A program made the position numbers and the translations under genes. Shown piece by piece: positions 35,766 through 44,913 of a stretch of 64,000 nucleotides of DNA. The notes below the pieces were generated by a model, which saw nothing but the letters and a program-made list of their open reading frames with translations, ran no database searches and was not told where the DNA came from. Origin of the DNA: Chitinophagaceae bacterium UBA1953 (GTDB lineage: Bacteria; Bacteroidota; Bacteroidia; Chitinophagales; Chitinophagaceae); contig DDEN01000061.1 in the NCBI GenBank assembly GCA_002336115.1, forward strand, positions 208,138 to 272,137, in the 5' to 3' direction. Positions within the stretch are counted from its first letter, which is position 1. The number at the start of each line of letters is the position of its first letter.

Positions 35766-36044
35766 TTAAAGTACATCCTGTATTTCTTTTGTTCTGTCGA
35801 ATACAGCTTTTGCAAACGGACAGAGCGGAAGAATTTTCATGTTGTTTTTTCTCGCAAAATCAACAATATAAAAAACAATTTTTTTACCGATGTTTTGTCC
35901 ACGCCATTCATCGTTTACTTCTGTGTGGTCTAAAATCATTTTATCTGACCCTGCCATTGTATAAGTAATAAAACCAGCTTCTTTATCCCCGTCGAATGCA
36001 GTGAAGGAGCCTTTATGCCTCTGTGCTATTTGTTTTATTTCCAT
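35766..36044 (-). CDS. yjdJ: YjdJ-like small GNAT (acetyltransf_CG family)
   Basis: A 92-residue protein starting at 36044 (MEIKQIAQRHKGSFTAFDG). It has the pattern LDHTEVNDEWRGQNIGKKIVFYIVDFARKNNMKILPLCPFAKAVF of the one-domain minimal GNATs. It directly follows the yjdI-like gene on the minus strand with a 2-base gap. The same two genes are neighbours in E. coli, which supports both calls. Substrate is unknown. Confidence 0.8.
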   Translation of the reverse strand: MEIKQIAQRHKGSFTAFDGDKEAGFITYTMAGSDKMILDHTEVNDEWRGQNIGKKIVFYIVDFARKNNMKILPLCPFAKAVFDRTKEIQDVL

Positions 36045-36046
36045 AA

Positions 36047-36253
36047 TTATTTTTTTATGCTGAGCGCCCCCGACGGACATTGTGCAACCTGTTGAATAAT
36101 TTCTTCTGTTGTAGCATTCATTGGTTTGATCCATGGATGTTCTTTGGGATGATAAACCTGTGGTAGTGTGCGCACACATACGCCAGAATGAATACACTTT
36201 CCAGGTTGCCACACAATGGTTATTTCGCCGTTTGAATATTCTTTTCTTTCCAT
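36047..36253 (-). CDS. yjdI: YjdI-like monocluster iron-sulfur protein
   Basis: A 68-residue protein with a GKCIHSGVCVRTLPQVY segment and a late CPSGAL cysteine, typical of the DUF1271/Fer4_19 family of short ferredoxin-like proteins. It has three or four cysteines for one cluster. It is paired with the minimal GNAT gene yjdJ. The two lie next to the hydrogenase operon but are separated from it by a terminator at 36292. Function is not known. Confidence 0.8.
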   Translation of the reverse strand: MERKEYSNGEITIVWQPGKCIHSGVCVRTLPQVYHPKEHPWIKPMNATTEEIIQQVAQCPSGALSIKK

Positions 36254-36291
36254 ATTGAGATTTGAATAAAACTGATGATTAAGTATAAAAT

Positions 36292-36327
36292 AAAAAAGCG
36301 ACCTTTTTATGTAAAGATCGCTTTTTT
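36292..36327 (-). terminator. Terminator of the uptake hydrogenase operon
   Basis: AAAAAAGCGA (36292-36301) and TCGCTTTTTT (36318-36327) form a 10-base stem. On the minus strand it ends in a T-run, 18 bases after the stop of hyaD. Confidence 0.7.
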
Positions 36328-36345
36328 ATCTGTGTTTTGCTTTTC

Positions 36346-36846
36346 CTATACCGGAAGTGCAGGTTCGTTAATCAACAACTGCTCAACCAAACCCATTACC
36401 CGTTTTTTTATTTCGGGCAGAATTTCTTTGATTGGGGCAGTCAGTTCAATTCCCTGCTCCTGAATGCTTTTTATGCTTACAACAAACAGGTGAATTTCTG
36501 TTGTGCTGTTGAGTAACTGTAATGCTCCAACCAAATCTTTCAGTCCAATATCATGCGTACTCATTGCTGCAGGAAAATCAGAATAAAACTTTGGTTTAAT
36601 TAAGCGGATTGTTCCGGGTTCAAGTCCATCAAGCGTGGCATCAACTAAAATTACATGCTGGTATTGTTCAAAATATTCCAGCAGGTGAAAACCACCGGTG
36701 CCGCCATCAAGCACATCAACACCTGCAGGCAACTGTTCTGCTTCAAACATTCTTGCCATGTGTACGCCCACACCTTCATCGGCCATTAAATAATTGCCGA
36801 TTCCGAGAATAAGGATTTTGTTAAATGAATCTTTTTGTAACTGCAT
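36346..36846 (-). CDS. hyaD: Hydrogenase maturation endopeptidase (HyaD/HupD-like)
   Basis: A 166-residue M52 peptidase that removes the C-terminal tail of the hydrogenase large subunit after nickel insertion. It starts LILGIGNYLMADEGVGVHMAR, with the nickel-binding Glu in the DEG stretch, and has LVDATLDGLEPGTIRL. It is the last of the four genes in the minus-strand operon and follows the cytochrome b gene by 6 bases. The Ech large subunit lacks a tail, so the expected target is HyaB only. Confidence 0.93.
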   Translation of the reverse strand: MQLQKDSFNKILILGIGNYLMADEGVGVHMARMFEAEQLPAGVDVLDGGTGGFHLLEYFEQYQHVILVDATLDGLEPGTIRLIKPKFYSDFPAAMSTHDIGLKDLVGALQLLNSTTEIHLFVVSIKSIQEQGIELTAPIKEILPEIKKRVMGLVEQLLINEPALPV

Positions 36847-36852
36847 GTGACT

Positions 36853-37614
36853 TTAAGTAAGGGGTTTCATGTGTGTTTCCATCTTCTCTTTCTTTGCAAG
36901 CATCTTTTTCTGTTTTTCTGCTTTTACTTCATCAAACACCTCGTCTTCAATAAATTTCCATCCGCCACCCATTGAAGAAATTTCACCACGACCTTCCACA
37001 TAGTCGTGATAAAATACAAGATACACATGTACAACTGTAAACAGGATGAACAGCCATGTTGTCCAGTGATGCACCTGCCGTAATAAAATTTCTCCACCAA
37101 ACATAGTTGGCACCCAGGCAAACATTTTAGCCACCCAGAAGTTGCTCATGGCGGCATACAATCCAAACCCGGTAATACATTGAATTAGGAAAAGGATAAA
37201 TGTGATAAAATAAGAAAAGCCGGCAACAGCATTATGCCCTACACTTAAATGTTCTTTTCCCTTCATCATAAGAATATCCATTTTCAGCACCTGCCACATT
37301 TCTTTAAAGTAGCGTTTGTTGGTGGGAACAAAATTTCTCCAGTCGGCATATTTATTTCCAACAAAACCCCAGTAAATGCGGAAAAGGAAATTGAAGAAAA
37401 ACAGAAAAGCGGCGATGAAGTGGATAGTTTTTACCCAGCCCATAAAAAACTTTTCAGAAGCCTCGCTGCTGCTTTGCAGAACAAGCGGGCTACCTATATA
37501 CAAACCGGTAACAACGAGAGCAACAATGCACAGCGCATTGAGCCAGTGGTAAATCCGTACGGGAAGCTCCCATACAAATACACGGCGTAACCGGTGAACT
37601 TTATTATTTTTCAT
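36853..37614 (-). CDS. hyaC: Hydrogenase cytochrome b subunit
   Basis: A 253-residue membrane di-heme cytochrome b. Four transmembrane helices hold histidines, for instance in PVRIYHWLNALCIVAL, FMGWVKTIHFIAAFLFF and QVHHWTTWLFILFTVVHVYLVFYHDY. It passes electrons from the small subunit to quinone and anchors the enzyme at the outer face of the inner membrane. It is encoded between the large subunit and the protease, as in hup/hya operons. The C-terminal Lys-rich tail (about 25 residues) is cytoplasmic. Confidence 0.92.
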   Translation of the reverse strand: MKNNKVHRLRRVFVWELPVRIYHWLNALCIVALVVTGLYIGSPLVLQSSSEASEKFFMGWVKTIHFIAAFLFFFNFLFRIYWGFVGNKYADWRNFVPTNKRYFKEMWQVLKMDILMMKGKEHLSVGHNAVAGFSYFITFILFLIQCITGFGLYAAMSNFWVAKMFAWVPTMFGGEILLRQVHHWTTWLFILFTVVHVYLVFYHDYVEGRGEISSMGGGWKFIEDEVFDEVKAEKQKKMLAKKEKMETHMKPLT

Positions 37615-37633
37615 GTGATAATTTATTGTTTGA

Positions 37634-39358
37634 TCAATCGCCTAATACACTTACCCGGTTCATATGGTTTCCATGCTCATCATACAGGTGTACAGAGCAG
37701 GCAAGACATGGATCGAATGAGTGAATGGTACGCAAAATTTCCAATGGCAGTTTAGAATCATGTATCGGCGTATCAAGCAAAGCTGCTTCATAAGCCGAAA
37801 GCTGACCATTTGCATCTCTTGGCGATGCGTTCCATGTTGTTGGAACAACTAATTGATAATTGGCAATCTTCTTGTCTTCAATATTTATCCAGTGTGCTAA
37901 AGCTCCACGAGGTGCTTCTGCATGGCCAACACCCAATGCGGTTTTGGGCCATTTATCGGGATCAAACTTGGTCATATCGGCCATTCGTTTGTCACCATTT
38001 TTGATATTATCAATAAGTTTATCATAAAACTCAAGGCTCCATTGTGCAACCAAAACACTTTCAAGCCCACGGGCAGCAGTACGGCCAAGAGTGGAGAACA
38101 ATGCTGTAACCGGAACATTCAGATCGGTTAAGGCTTTATCTACAACTGCTTTGTAATCTTCACGGCCTCTTGCATAACCAATCAGTACCCTTGCCAATGG
38201 GCCTACTTCCACCGCATGTCCTTTCCAACGAGGGGTTTTGAGGTAGCTATATTTTTGTGTAACGTCCAGGTGCTCGAATGGAGGTTTGGGGCCTGTATAT
38301 TTAATTTTACTTTCACCTTTCCATGGGTGTAAACCGGCTTTATCGCCTTCTTTATATTCGTACCAACTATTATTAATAAACTCCTGTACTTCATCATCTT
38401 TCCGCAGGTCAACATCCATTACTTTACTGATATCTTTATTAAGAATAACACCGGATGCAAATTTGTACGATGTGGTATCCCTGTATCCATTTGTTGGAAA
38501 ATCACCATAAGCCATATAACTGCCAAGTCCGCCTCCTATTGCACCCCAGTCTTTGTAGAAAGATGCAATCGCCATCAGGTCGGGGATATATACTTGTTCA
38601 ATAAACGTTTTTCCTTGCTCTAATAGCTGTTTTACATACGAAAGCCTTTCTGCATTAATACCACTAACATCATCAAGACCAATGGAGCAGGCCATACCGC
38701 CAACCAGATAATTTGGGTGAGGGTTTTTCCCTCCAAAAATAGCTTGAACTTTTACAATTTCTTTCTGCCATTCCAGGGCTTCGAGGTAGTGTGCAAGTCC
38801 AATCAGGTTAACTTCAGCAGGAAGTTTGTAAGCAGGGTGCCCCCAGTAACCATTAGCAAAAATGCCTAACTGCCCGCTTTCAACAAACTTTTTCACCCTT
38901 GTCTGAATATCACTGAAATATCCGGGTGAACTTTTTGGCCAGTGTGAGATACTTTGTGCAAGCTCAGATGTTTTCTTGGGATCGGCTTTTAACGCATCCA
39001 CCACATCTACCCAATCCATTGCATGCAGATGATAGAAGTGTACTACATGGTCGTGCATATACAACGCACAGTTCATTAAATTACGTACCAGTTCTGCATT
39101 GGGGGGTATAACAATGCCAAGAGCATCTTCCACAGTACGTACAGATGTTAACGAATGGATAGAAGTACAAACTCCGCACACCCTTCCTACAAAAGCCCAT
39201 GCATCACGGGGGTCTCTTCCTTTTAATATTTCTTCCAGGAGGCGCACCATTGTACCGCTGCTGAAAGCATCTTTAATTTTTCCGTTTTCTATTTCGGCCT
39301 CCACACGGAGGTGACCTTCAATACGGGTAATTGGGTCAACGACGATTCTTTGGCTCAT
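37634..39358 (-). CDS. hyaB: Uptake [NiFe] hydrogenase large subunit, group 1
   Basis: 574 residues. NiFe ligands are Cys61 and Cys64 (GRVCGVC) and Cys551 and Cys554 (DPCLACSVH). A 17-residue C-terminal tail after His557 (LYDEHGNHMNRVSVLGD) is the substrate of the maturation protease. It oxidises H2 on the periplasmic side and is exported with the small subunit, whose Tat signal it uses. The gene is separated from the small-subunit gene by 21 bases and precedes hyaC. High similarity in pattern to Ralstonia HoxG-type enzymes is expected. Confidence 0.96.
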   Translation of the reverse strand: MSQRIVVDPITRIEGHLRVEAEIENGKIKDAFSSGTMVRLLEEILKGRDPRDAWAFVGRVCGVCTSIHSLTSVRTVEDALGIVIPPNAELVRNLMNCALYMHDHVVHFYHLHAMDWVDVVDALKADPKKTSELAQSISHWPKSSPGYFSDIQTRVKKFVESGQLGIFANGYWGHPAYKLPAEVNLIGLAHYLEALEWQKEIVKVQAIFGGKNPHPNYLVGGMACSIGLDDVSGINAERLSYVKQLLEQGKTFIEQVYIPDLMAIASFYKDWGAIGGGLGSYMAYGDFPTNGYRDTTSYKFASGVILNKDISKVMDVDLRKDDEVQEFINNSWYEYKEGDKAGLHPWKGESKIKYTGPKPPFEHLDVTQKYSYLKTPRWKGHAVEVGPLARVLIGYARGREDYKAVVDKALTDLNVPVTALFSTLGRTAARGLESVLVAQWSLEFYDKLIDNIKNGDKRMADMTKFDPDKWPKTALGVGHAEAPRGALAHWINIEDKKIANYQLVVPTTWNASPRDANGQLSAYEAALLDTPIHDSKLPLEILRTIHSFDPCLACSVHLYDEHGNHMNRVSVLGD

Positions 39359-39379
39359 ATATCAAGTTGTGAGAGTTTT

Positions 39380-40516
39380 TTAAATGTTTTCGTTATCAAG
39401 ATCCTTTTCACTTTGCTGTCCTTCTTTTTCAAGATTGTGAATGAGGTTTTGCTTTCGTACATTGGTTGCCACAGCATGTGCTGCAAGTGCCACAGCGGTA
39501 ACACCCAATGCTACTTTACCAACTTTGTCGGCAGTGGCTTCTATACCAAAACCGGGGAATGCAGAAGCTCTTGAATAAATGCGCCCGTTATCCCAATAGT
39601 TGGCTTCACTACAGCCAAAACATCCATGTCCGCTCTGAATAGGGAACGAAGTGCCGTTATTCCATTTGGTTACACCGCAAGCATTGTAGGTAGAAGGTCC
39701 TTTACAGCCAACTTTATACAAGCAATATCCTTTTCTTGCATTTTCATCGTCAAAAGTTTCAACAAACAAACCTGCATCGTAGAACGGACGGCGGTAACAT
39801 GTATCGTGAACACGTTTGCTGTAAAAAGCTTTCGGTCTTCCAAGTCCGTCAAGTTCAGGAATACGGCCAAACGCAACCACATGCACAATTACCCCGGCCA
39901 TTACTTCTCCAATTGGAGGGCAACCGGGAACTTTAATAATTGGTTTGCCGCTTACTAATTTATGTATAGGTGTGGCCGATGTTGGGTTGGGAGCAGCAGC
40001 CTGTACACAACCGTTACATGCACAACTGCCCCATGCAATAATTGCTTTAGCTCCTGCGGCAGCCTCTTCCAGTATCTGCATGGAAGTTTTGCCGCCAATC
40101 ATACAATACACACCATCAGCCGCAGTAGGCACACTTCCTTCTACACATAAAATATATTCGCCTTTGTATTTTTCCATTGTGTTCTTCATTGCTTCTTCTG
40201 CCTGGAAACCGGAAGCTGCCATCAGCGTTTCGGTATAATCCAGCGAAATCTGGTCGAGCAGAATATCTGCTACCATTGGATGAGAAGAACGAATGAAACT
40301 TTCACTACAGCAGGTACATTCCTGAAAGTGAAGCCAGATTACTGGAAGGCGTGGTTTTGTTTTTAAAGCATCAGTTACTTGTGCAAGTCCGGACTGACTT
40401 AAACCAAGATAAGCGCCCATCATAGCGCAGAATTTGGCAAAGTCACGACGGGTGTATCCCTTACGAACTACTTCATCGTAGTACGTAGGTGTACTTTTGG
40501 GAGCAATCGTTGACAT
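39380..40516 (-). CDS. hyaA: Uptake [NiFe] hydrogenase small subunit with Tat signal, oxygen-tolerant type
   Basis: 378 residues. The Tat motif YTRRDFAKF lies at 21-29, and a C-terminal anchor helix at about 330-350. Around the proximal cluster, Cys67, 69, 70, 165, 170 and 199 match positions 17, 19, 20, 115, 120 and 149 of Ralstonia HoxK. The two extra cysteines (here 69 and 170) mark the [4Fe-3S] cluster of oxygen-tolerant group 1d enzymes. The gene is the first of the minus-strand operon hyaA-hyaB-hyaC-hyaD. Confidence 0.95.
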   Translation of the reverse strand: MSTIAPKSTPTYYDEVVRKGYTRRDFAKFCAMMGAYLGLSQSGLAQVTDALKTKPRLPVIWLHFQECTCCSESFIRSSHPMVADILLDQISLDYTETLMAASGFQAEEAMKNTMEKYKGEYILCVEGSVPTAADGVYCMIGGKTSMQILEEAAAGAKAIIAWGSCACNGCVQAAAPNPTSATPIHKLVSGKPIIKVPGCPPIGEVMAGVIVHVVAFGRIPELDGLGRPKAFYSKRVHDTCYRRPFYDAGLFVETFDDENARKGYCLYKVGCKGPSTYNACGVTKWNNGTSFPIQSGHGCFGCSEANYWDNGRIYSRASAFPGFGIEATADKVGKVALGVTAVALAAHAVATNVRKQNLIHNLEKEGQQSEKDLDNENI

Positions 40517-40749
40517 ATTTTTTTAAGTTGGGTGATTGAAGGAATGTGTGCTTAAAGATTTTCATAACATTTTACACAGCTAATGATAATGGTCAAACAT
40601 TAATCTGATTCTTGTCATTGAAATGCCTGCATCTTTCTTCTAAAATTGATCTTTACTATTTTTCCGGCTGACAAAAATCACAGTTACGTATAATCGAACT
40701 GATTAATTTTATAAAACAGATTGTTTGAAATAAAAAACAAATAAAAACG
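40517..40749. promoter_or_regulatory. Divergent promoter region between the hya and hyp operons
   Basis: The 233-base gap drives hyaA leftward and the hyp operon rightward. It is AT-rich near both starts. No clear TAnnTTTG box was found by eye. A shared regulator site is likely but not identified. Confidence 0.45.
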
Positions 40750-40959
40750 ATGAAAAGAGTTTTAATCTTACTTGCCTTAATGCTTCCTTTTATCAGCAAT
40801 GCACATCCGGGTCATGGTGGTACTGACGGATTTACAATTACCCACTATTTTACCGAACCACAGCATGTAACATTTATTCTGCTTGCTATGGCTGTTGTAA
40901 TCTTTTTCCTTGGCAGAAGCAAGGAAATAAAAGATACTGAAAAGCAAAAACATTCGTAA
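40750..40959 (+). CDS. HupE-like mini-protein (single membrane helix, His-rich N-terminus)
   Basis: 69 residues. The signal peptide ends SNAHPGHGG, which matches the mature N-terminus of HupE/UreJ nickel permeases (AHPGHG). One helix (HVTFILLAMAVVIFFLG) and a basic tail follow. Full HupE has six helices; here only the first part remains. It starts the hyp operon and stops 4 bases before the second hypA. It may help nickel entry or be a reduced HupE. No family is certain. Confidence 0.55.
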   Translation: MKRVLILLALMLPFISNAHPGHGGTDGFTITHYFTEPQHVTFILLAMAVVIFFLGRSKEIKDTEKQKHS

Positions 40960-40963
40960 CAGA

Positions 40964-41305
40964 ATGCATGAGCTCTCTATTGTTATGAGCATTATTGATA
41001 TTGCAGCAGAGCAGGCAAAAAAAGCCAATGCTGATGTTGTGGAAGAAATAGAGCTGGATATAGGCGAGCTAAGCGGCATTGAACAGAATGCATTTGATTT
41101 TGCATGGCAGCAGGCTGTTAAAGACTCTGTATTGAGTCATGCACAACTCATCATTAATAAAATTCCCGGCGAAGGTTTATGCCTGGAATGCAATCGCCGT
41201 TTTCCAATGCACCAGTTATATGATGCGTGCCCGGACTGCGGTCAGTATTTTATTTCCATACAACAGGGAAAAGAATTAAAAGTAAAGTCATTGGTGGTAA
41301 CCTGA
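40964..41305 (+). CDS. hypA: Hydrogenase nickel chaperone HypA (second copy)
   Basis: 113 residues with MHELSIVMSI (nickel site at Met1, His2 and Glu3) and zinc cysteines in CLEC and CPDC. It differs considerably from the copy at 2692, which suggests each is adapted to one hydrogenase. It is followed by hypB at 36 bases. Role: nickel delivery to HyaB with HypB. Confidence 0.94.
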   Translation: MHELSIVMSIIDIAAEQAKKANADVVEEIELDIGELSGIEQNAFDFAWQQAVKDSVLSHAQLIINKIPGEGLCLECNRRFPMHQLYDACPDCGQYFISIQQGKELKVKSLVVT

Positions 41306-41341
41306 CTTATTTGTAAATTAATCCAACAAAAATTATATTCC

Positions 41342-42127
41342 ATGTGTGCTACCTGCGGTTGCGATTCTAACGGACAAGTTTCTATTCATGAAGTAAACGG
41401 ACATGATCACTCACATGAACACGATCATGCACATGACCATCATCACCATGATCATGACCATAACAGAAAGGTAATTGATGTGGAACAGGATGTTTTATAT
41501 CAGAACAATTTACTTGCTCAACGTAACCGTGGTTATTTTGAAGCGAAAAATATTCTTGCTCTTAATCTGGTAAGCTCACCCGGATCAGGCAAAACCACGT
41601 TGCTTGAAAAAACGTTGCAGGATGTTAAAACAGACCTGAGCTGTTATGTTATTGAAGGCGATCAGCAAACCAACAATGATGCCGACCGTATTCATGCAAC
41701 AGGTACACCTGTTGTGCAGATCAACACTGGAAAAGGATGTCATCTTGATGCACATATGATTCTGCATGCTCTGCAGCACATGAAACCAAAAGAAAATGCG
41801 GTGATGTTTATTGAAAACGTTGGTAACCTTGTTTGCCCCGCTATGTTTGATCTGGGCGAATCGGCAAGAGTGGTGATAGCTTCGGTTACCGAAGGTGATG
41901 ACAAACCATTGAAATATCCAGATATGTTTCACAGTTCGCATGTATGTATCATCAACAAAATTGATCTGCTTCCATACGTGCCTTTTAATGTGGAAACGTT
42001 TATTGAAAACGCAAAGAAGGTAAATCCTTCTCTTGAGTTTATTGAAGTAAGTGCTTATAAAGGGGATGGGTTGAACAACTGGTACAACTGGCTTAAGCAA
42101 AAAGTACAACAGGCTGCTGCGGTTTAA
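41342..42127 (+). CDS. hypB: Hydrogenase nickel GTPase HypB
   Basis: 261 residues. The N-terminal CATCGC motif (CxxCGC) binds nickel. A His/Asp-rich stretch at residues 21-40 (HDHSHEHDHAHDHHHH) stores nickel. The P-loop SSPGSGKTT and ENVGNLVCP follow, with the metal site at the dimer face. GTP hydrolysis drives Ni2+ transfer with HypA. The gene sits in the hyp operon between hypA and hypF. Confidence 0.96.
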   Translation: MCATCGCDSNGQVSIHEVNGHDHSHEHDHAHDHHHHDHDHNRKVIDVEQDVLYQNNLLAQRNRGYFEAKNILALNLVSSPGSGKTTLLEKTLQDVKTDLSCYVIEGDQQTNNDADRIHATGTPVVQINTGKGCHLDAHMILHALQHMKPKENAVMFIENVGNLVCPAMFDLGESARVVIASVTEGDDKPLKYPDMFHSSHVCIINKIDLLPYVPFNVETFIENAKKVNPSLEFIEVSAYKGDGLNNWYNWLKQKVQQAAAV

Positions 42128-42172
42128 CCAGTTAATAAGGCTCACTGATCCGGGAAAAAACAGTTTGCTGTT

Positions 42173-42180
42173 AAAGGAGG
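42173..42180 (+). promoter_or_regulatory. Unusually strong ribosome binding site for hypF
   Basis: AAAGGAGG, a full Shine-Dalgarno sequence, lies 9 bases before the hypF ATG. Most genes in this window lack such a site, so hypF initiation may be set apart from its neighbours. Confidence 0.6.
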
Positions 42181-42189
42181 TTCTGAACT

Positions 42190-44517
42190 ATGATGCAGTC
42201 GTGGCATATTCATATCAGCGGAATGGTACAGGGCGTTGGTTTTCGCCCACATGTGTACAGGCTTGCACACGAAATGAATATCAAAGGAACTGTATCCAAC
42301 ACAGGTAAAGGTGTACATATTATTGCTACAGCAGATAAACCTGTTCTTGAAGCGTTTTACAATCAGCTAATCAAACATCCTCCTGCCAATTCCATCATAA
42401 CTCATCATGTTGCAGATACGATTGTATTGAAAGAGTTTGCCGGCTTTTCAATTATTCAAAGCGAAGAAGATCAGCATCCATCTTTAATGATTACTCCCGA
42501 TTTTGGCTTGTGCCATGAATGCAGGCATGAGTTGCTGGAACATAAAAACCGCCGCTATCATTATCCGTTCACCACATGCACAAAGTGTGGTCCACGTTAT
42601 TCAATAATCACTGCACTTCCATACGACCGGCCGAATACTACAATGGCAGCTTATGAACAATGCGGCCATTGTAACAAAGAATATCACAACCCTTCGCACC
42701 GCCGTTATTACAGTCAAACAAATTCGTGTGATGAATGCGGCATACCCATGCACCTGTACAACAGTGATGGAGAACATGTGTGTGATGATTATGAATGCAT
42801 TATGCTGATGCTGAAAGATGCTTTACACAACGGGCATATTATTGCAGTAAAAGGTATTGGCGGTTATCTTCTTATGGCCGATGCAACCAATCACTTAACC
42901 ATTAATACGCTGCGTGAACGGAAGCAAAGGCCATCAAAACCATTAGCAGTTTTATATCCTTCATTAAAAATTGCGGAAAAAGATGTTCTTGTTACTGAAA
43001 AGGAAAAAGAAGCGTTACAAAGTATTGAAGCTCCCATTGTTTTGTGTAAGCTGAAGGATGAACCTTTAACCGGACTTTGTACAGAACAGGTAGCGCCTGG
43101 TTTAAAGAAGATAGGTGTAATGTTACCTTACACTCCATTACTTGCATTAATTGCCGAAGCTTTTCATAAACCAATGATTGCAACAAGCGGCAACATGAGC
43201 GGATCGCCTATAATTTACAGTGACGAACAGGCGCTTGAATATCTTGGAGAAATTGCTGATTTTGTTCTTACATATGATCGTGATATAATGGTTCCGCAGG
43301 ATGATAGTGTAATCCAGTTTTCACCCGTTCATCAGCAAAAAATTATTCTTCGCCGTTCAAGGGGATATGCTCCCAACTTTTATCCCGTTCCTTTCAGTTA
43401 CAATCATACACAAATCATTGCAATGGGCGCAGAACTGAAAAGCAGTTTTGCATTGCTGCAAAACGACCGTTGCTATATCAGCCAGTATCTCGGCGATCAG
43501 GCAAGTTATGATGCTCAGCTAAGTTACCGGCATACATTACAGCACATGAGCAACCTGCTTCGCTTTGAAGCTGATCTCTGCGTGGTGGATAAACATCCCG
43601 GTTATAACGTTACTGAAAATGGAAAAAATTATGCAACCGAAAATGCAATTCCCGTAGTGGAAGTTCAGCATCATGAAGCGCATTTTGCGGCTGTGCTTGC
43701 AGAAAACAACCTGCATGAAACTGTTGAACCTGTTTTAGGTATTATATGGGATGGAACGGGTTACGGGAATGATGGGAATGTGTGGGGAGGAGAAATGTTT
43801 TTGTTCCGTAACAGGCATTTTCAGCGTTATGCACATCTCAACTATTTTCCTGTACTGATGGGTGATAAAATGGCGAAGGAGCCACGACTTTCAGCATTAT
43901 CCATCTGTCATTATTACGAAGAAGCCCTGCAGATGCTGGAGGATAAGTTTACCAAAGCAGAGTGGATGTATTACAGGAATACGTTGCAATACGGCAACCG
44001 TTTTGTTTTTACTTCAAGTTTTGGTCGTGTGCTTGATGGTATTGCTTCAATTCTTGACCTGGCTGATGTTTCAAGCTATGAAGGCGAAGCATCCATGAAG
44101 CTGGAAGCATTGGCTTTGCAATACCAAAGTCCTTCCTCAAAGGACTACTATGATTTTAAACTGTTTAAAAACATCATTTATGTTAAACCGTTGCTTGAAC
44201 AGTTAATGAATGATCTGAATAACAAAGTTGCGAAAGAAATAATTGCTTATAAAGTACATGCTGCACTTGCAAGGCTGGTTGAAAAAGCAGCTATTAATGC
44301 CGGTGTAAAGAAAATAGCTTTTAGCGGAGGCGTTATGCAAAACGCATTACTGGTTGATTTGTTAACAGACCTTCTTCAGAACCGATTTGAGTTGTATTTT
44401 CACAAACAGTTATCACCAAACGATGAATGTATTTCCTTTGGTCAGCTTGCCATGATGCTGATATCGTCGCCATTTGGTGAACAAAAAAAACAAAAGGAAA
44501 AAATTATTTTAAAATAA
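42190..44517 (+). CDS. hypF: Carbamoyltransferase HypF
   Basis: 775 residues, full length. In order: acylphosphatase domain (GMVQGVGFRPHVYRLA), zinc-finger pairs CHECRHEL, CTKCGPRYS, CGHCNKEYH and CDECGIPM, a YrdC-like domain, and a Kae1-like domain with VEVQHHEAHFAAV. It makes the thiocarbamate on HypE from carbamoyl phosphate, the source of the cyanide ligands of the active site. It is preceded by a strong ribosome binding site. Confidence 0.96.
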   Translation: MMQSWHIHISGMVQGVGFRPHVYRLAHEMNIKGTVSNTGKGVHIIATADKPVLEAFYNQLIKHPPANSIITHHVADTIVLKEFAGFSIIQSEEDQHPSLMITPDFGLCHECRHELLEHKNRRYHYPFTTCTKCGPRYSIITALPYDRPNTTMAAYEQCGHCNKEYHNPSHRRYYSQTNSCDECGIPMHLYNSDGEHVCDDYECIMLMLKDALHNGHIIAVKGIGGYLLMADATNHLTINTLRERKQRPSKPLAVLYPSLKIAEKDVLVTEKEKEALQSIEAPIVLCKLKDEPLTGLCTEQVAPGLKKIGVMLPYTPLLALIAEAFHKPMIATSGNMSGSPIIYSDEQALEYLGEIADFVLTYDRDIMVPQDDSVIQFSPVHQQKIILRRSRGYAPNFYPVPFSYNHTQIIAMGAELKSSFALLQNDRCYISQYLGDQASYDAQLSYRHTLQHMSNLLRFEADLCVVDKHPGYNVTENGKNYATENAIPVVEVQHHEAHFAAVLAENNLHETVEPVLGIIWDGTGYGNDGNVWGGEMFLFRNRHFQRYAHLNYFPVLMGDKMAKEPRLSALSICHYYEEALQMLEDKFTKAEWMYYRNTLQYGNRFVFTSSFGRVLDGIASILDLADVSSYEGEASMKLEALALQYQSPSSKDYYDFKLFKNIIYVKPLLEQLMNDLNNKVAKEIIAYKVHAALARLVEKAAINAGVKKIAFSGGVMQNALLVDLLTDLLQNRFELYFHKQLSPNDECISFGQLAMMLISSPFGEQKKQKEKIILK

Positions 44518-44528
44518 AACAAACAAAA

Positions 44529-44843
44529 ATGTGTTTAGCCATTCCCGGAAAAATTGTTTCCATCACATCTCAGCTTGACGAAACCTTCCGCAGAGGAAAA
44601 GTTTCTTTTGGTGGAATTACCAAAGAGGTAAACTTAAGTATGGTTCCTGAAGCTGCAGTGAATGATTATGTGATGGTGCATGTTGGTGTTGCCATCAGTA
44701 AGGTAGATGAGGAAGAAGCCAACAAAACGTTTGAATACCTGCGGCAGATAGGCGAACTTGAAGAGTTGCACGATGAAGAATTAAAAAAACATTCATCCAC
44801 TTCAGAAGAATCTCAGCTTATTAATAAAAGACCACATTTGTAA
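44529..44843 (+). CDS. hypC: Hydrogenase assembly chaperone HypC
   Basis: 104 residues beginning MCLAIPGKIV. Cys2 binds the iron intermediate with HypD. The family length is about 75-90; the last 25 residues (EELHDEELKKHSSTSEESQL) are a charged extension. It lies 11 bases after hypF and is followed by hypD. Confidence 0.95.
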   Translation: MCLAIPGKIVSITSQLDETFRRGKVSFGGITKEVNLSMVPEAAVNDYVMVHVGVAISKVDEEEANKTFEYLRQIGELEELHDEELKKHSSTSEESQLINKRPHL

Positions 44844-44913
44844 TAACTGTTCTTCTTGTTAGCCAATTGGAAGTTTTATATAACAGGTTTTTTGCCTGGT
44901 AAAACAATCAAAA

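Noticed and set aside
41585..42145. A 186-codon minus-strand frame opposite hypB
   Set aside because: It lies fully against a well-supported gene and has no domain.
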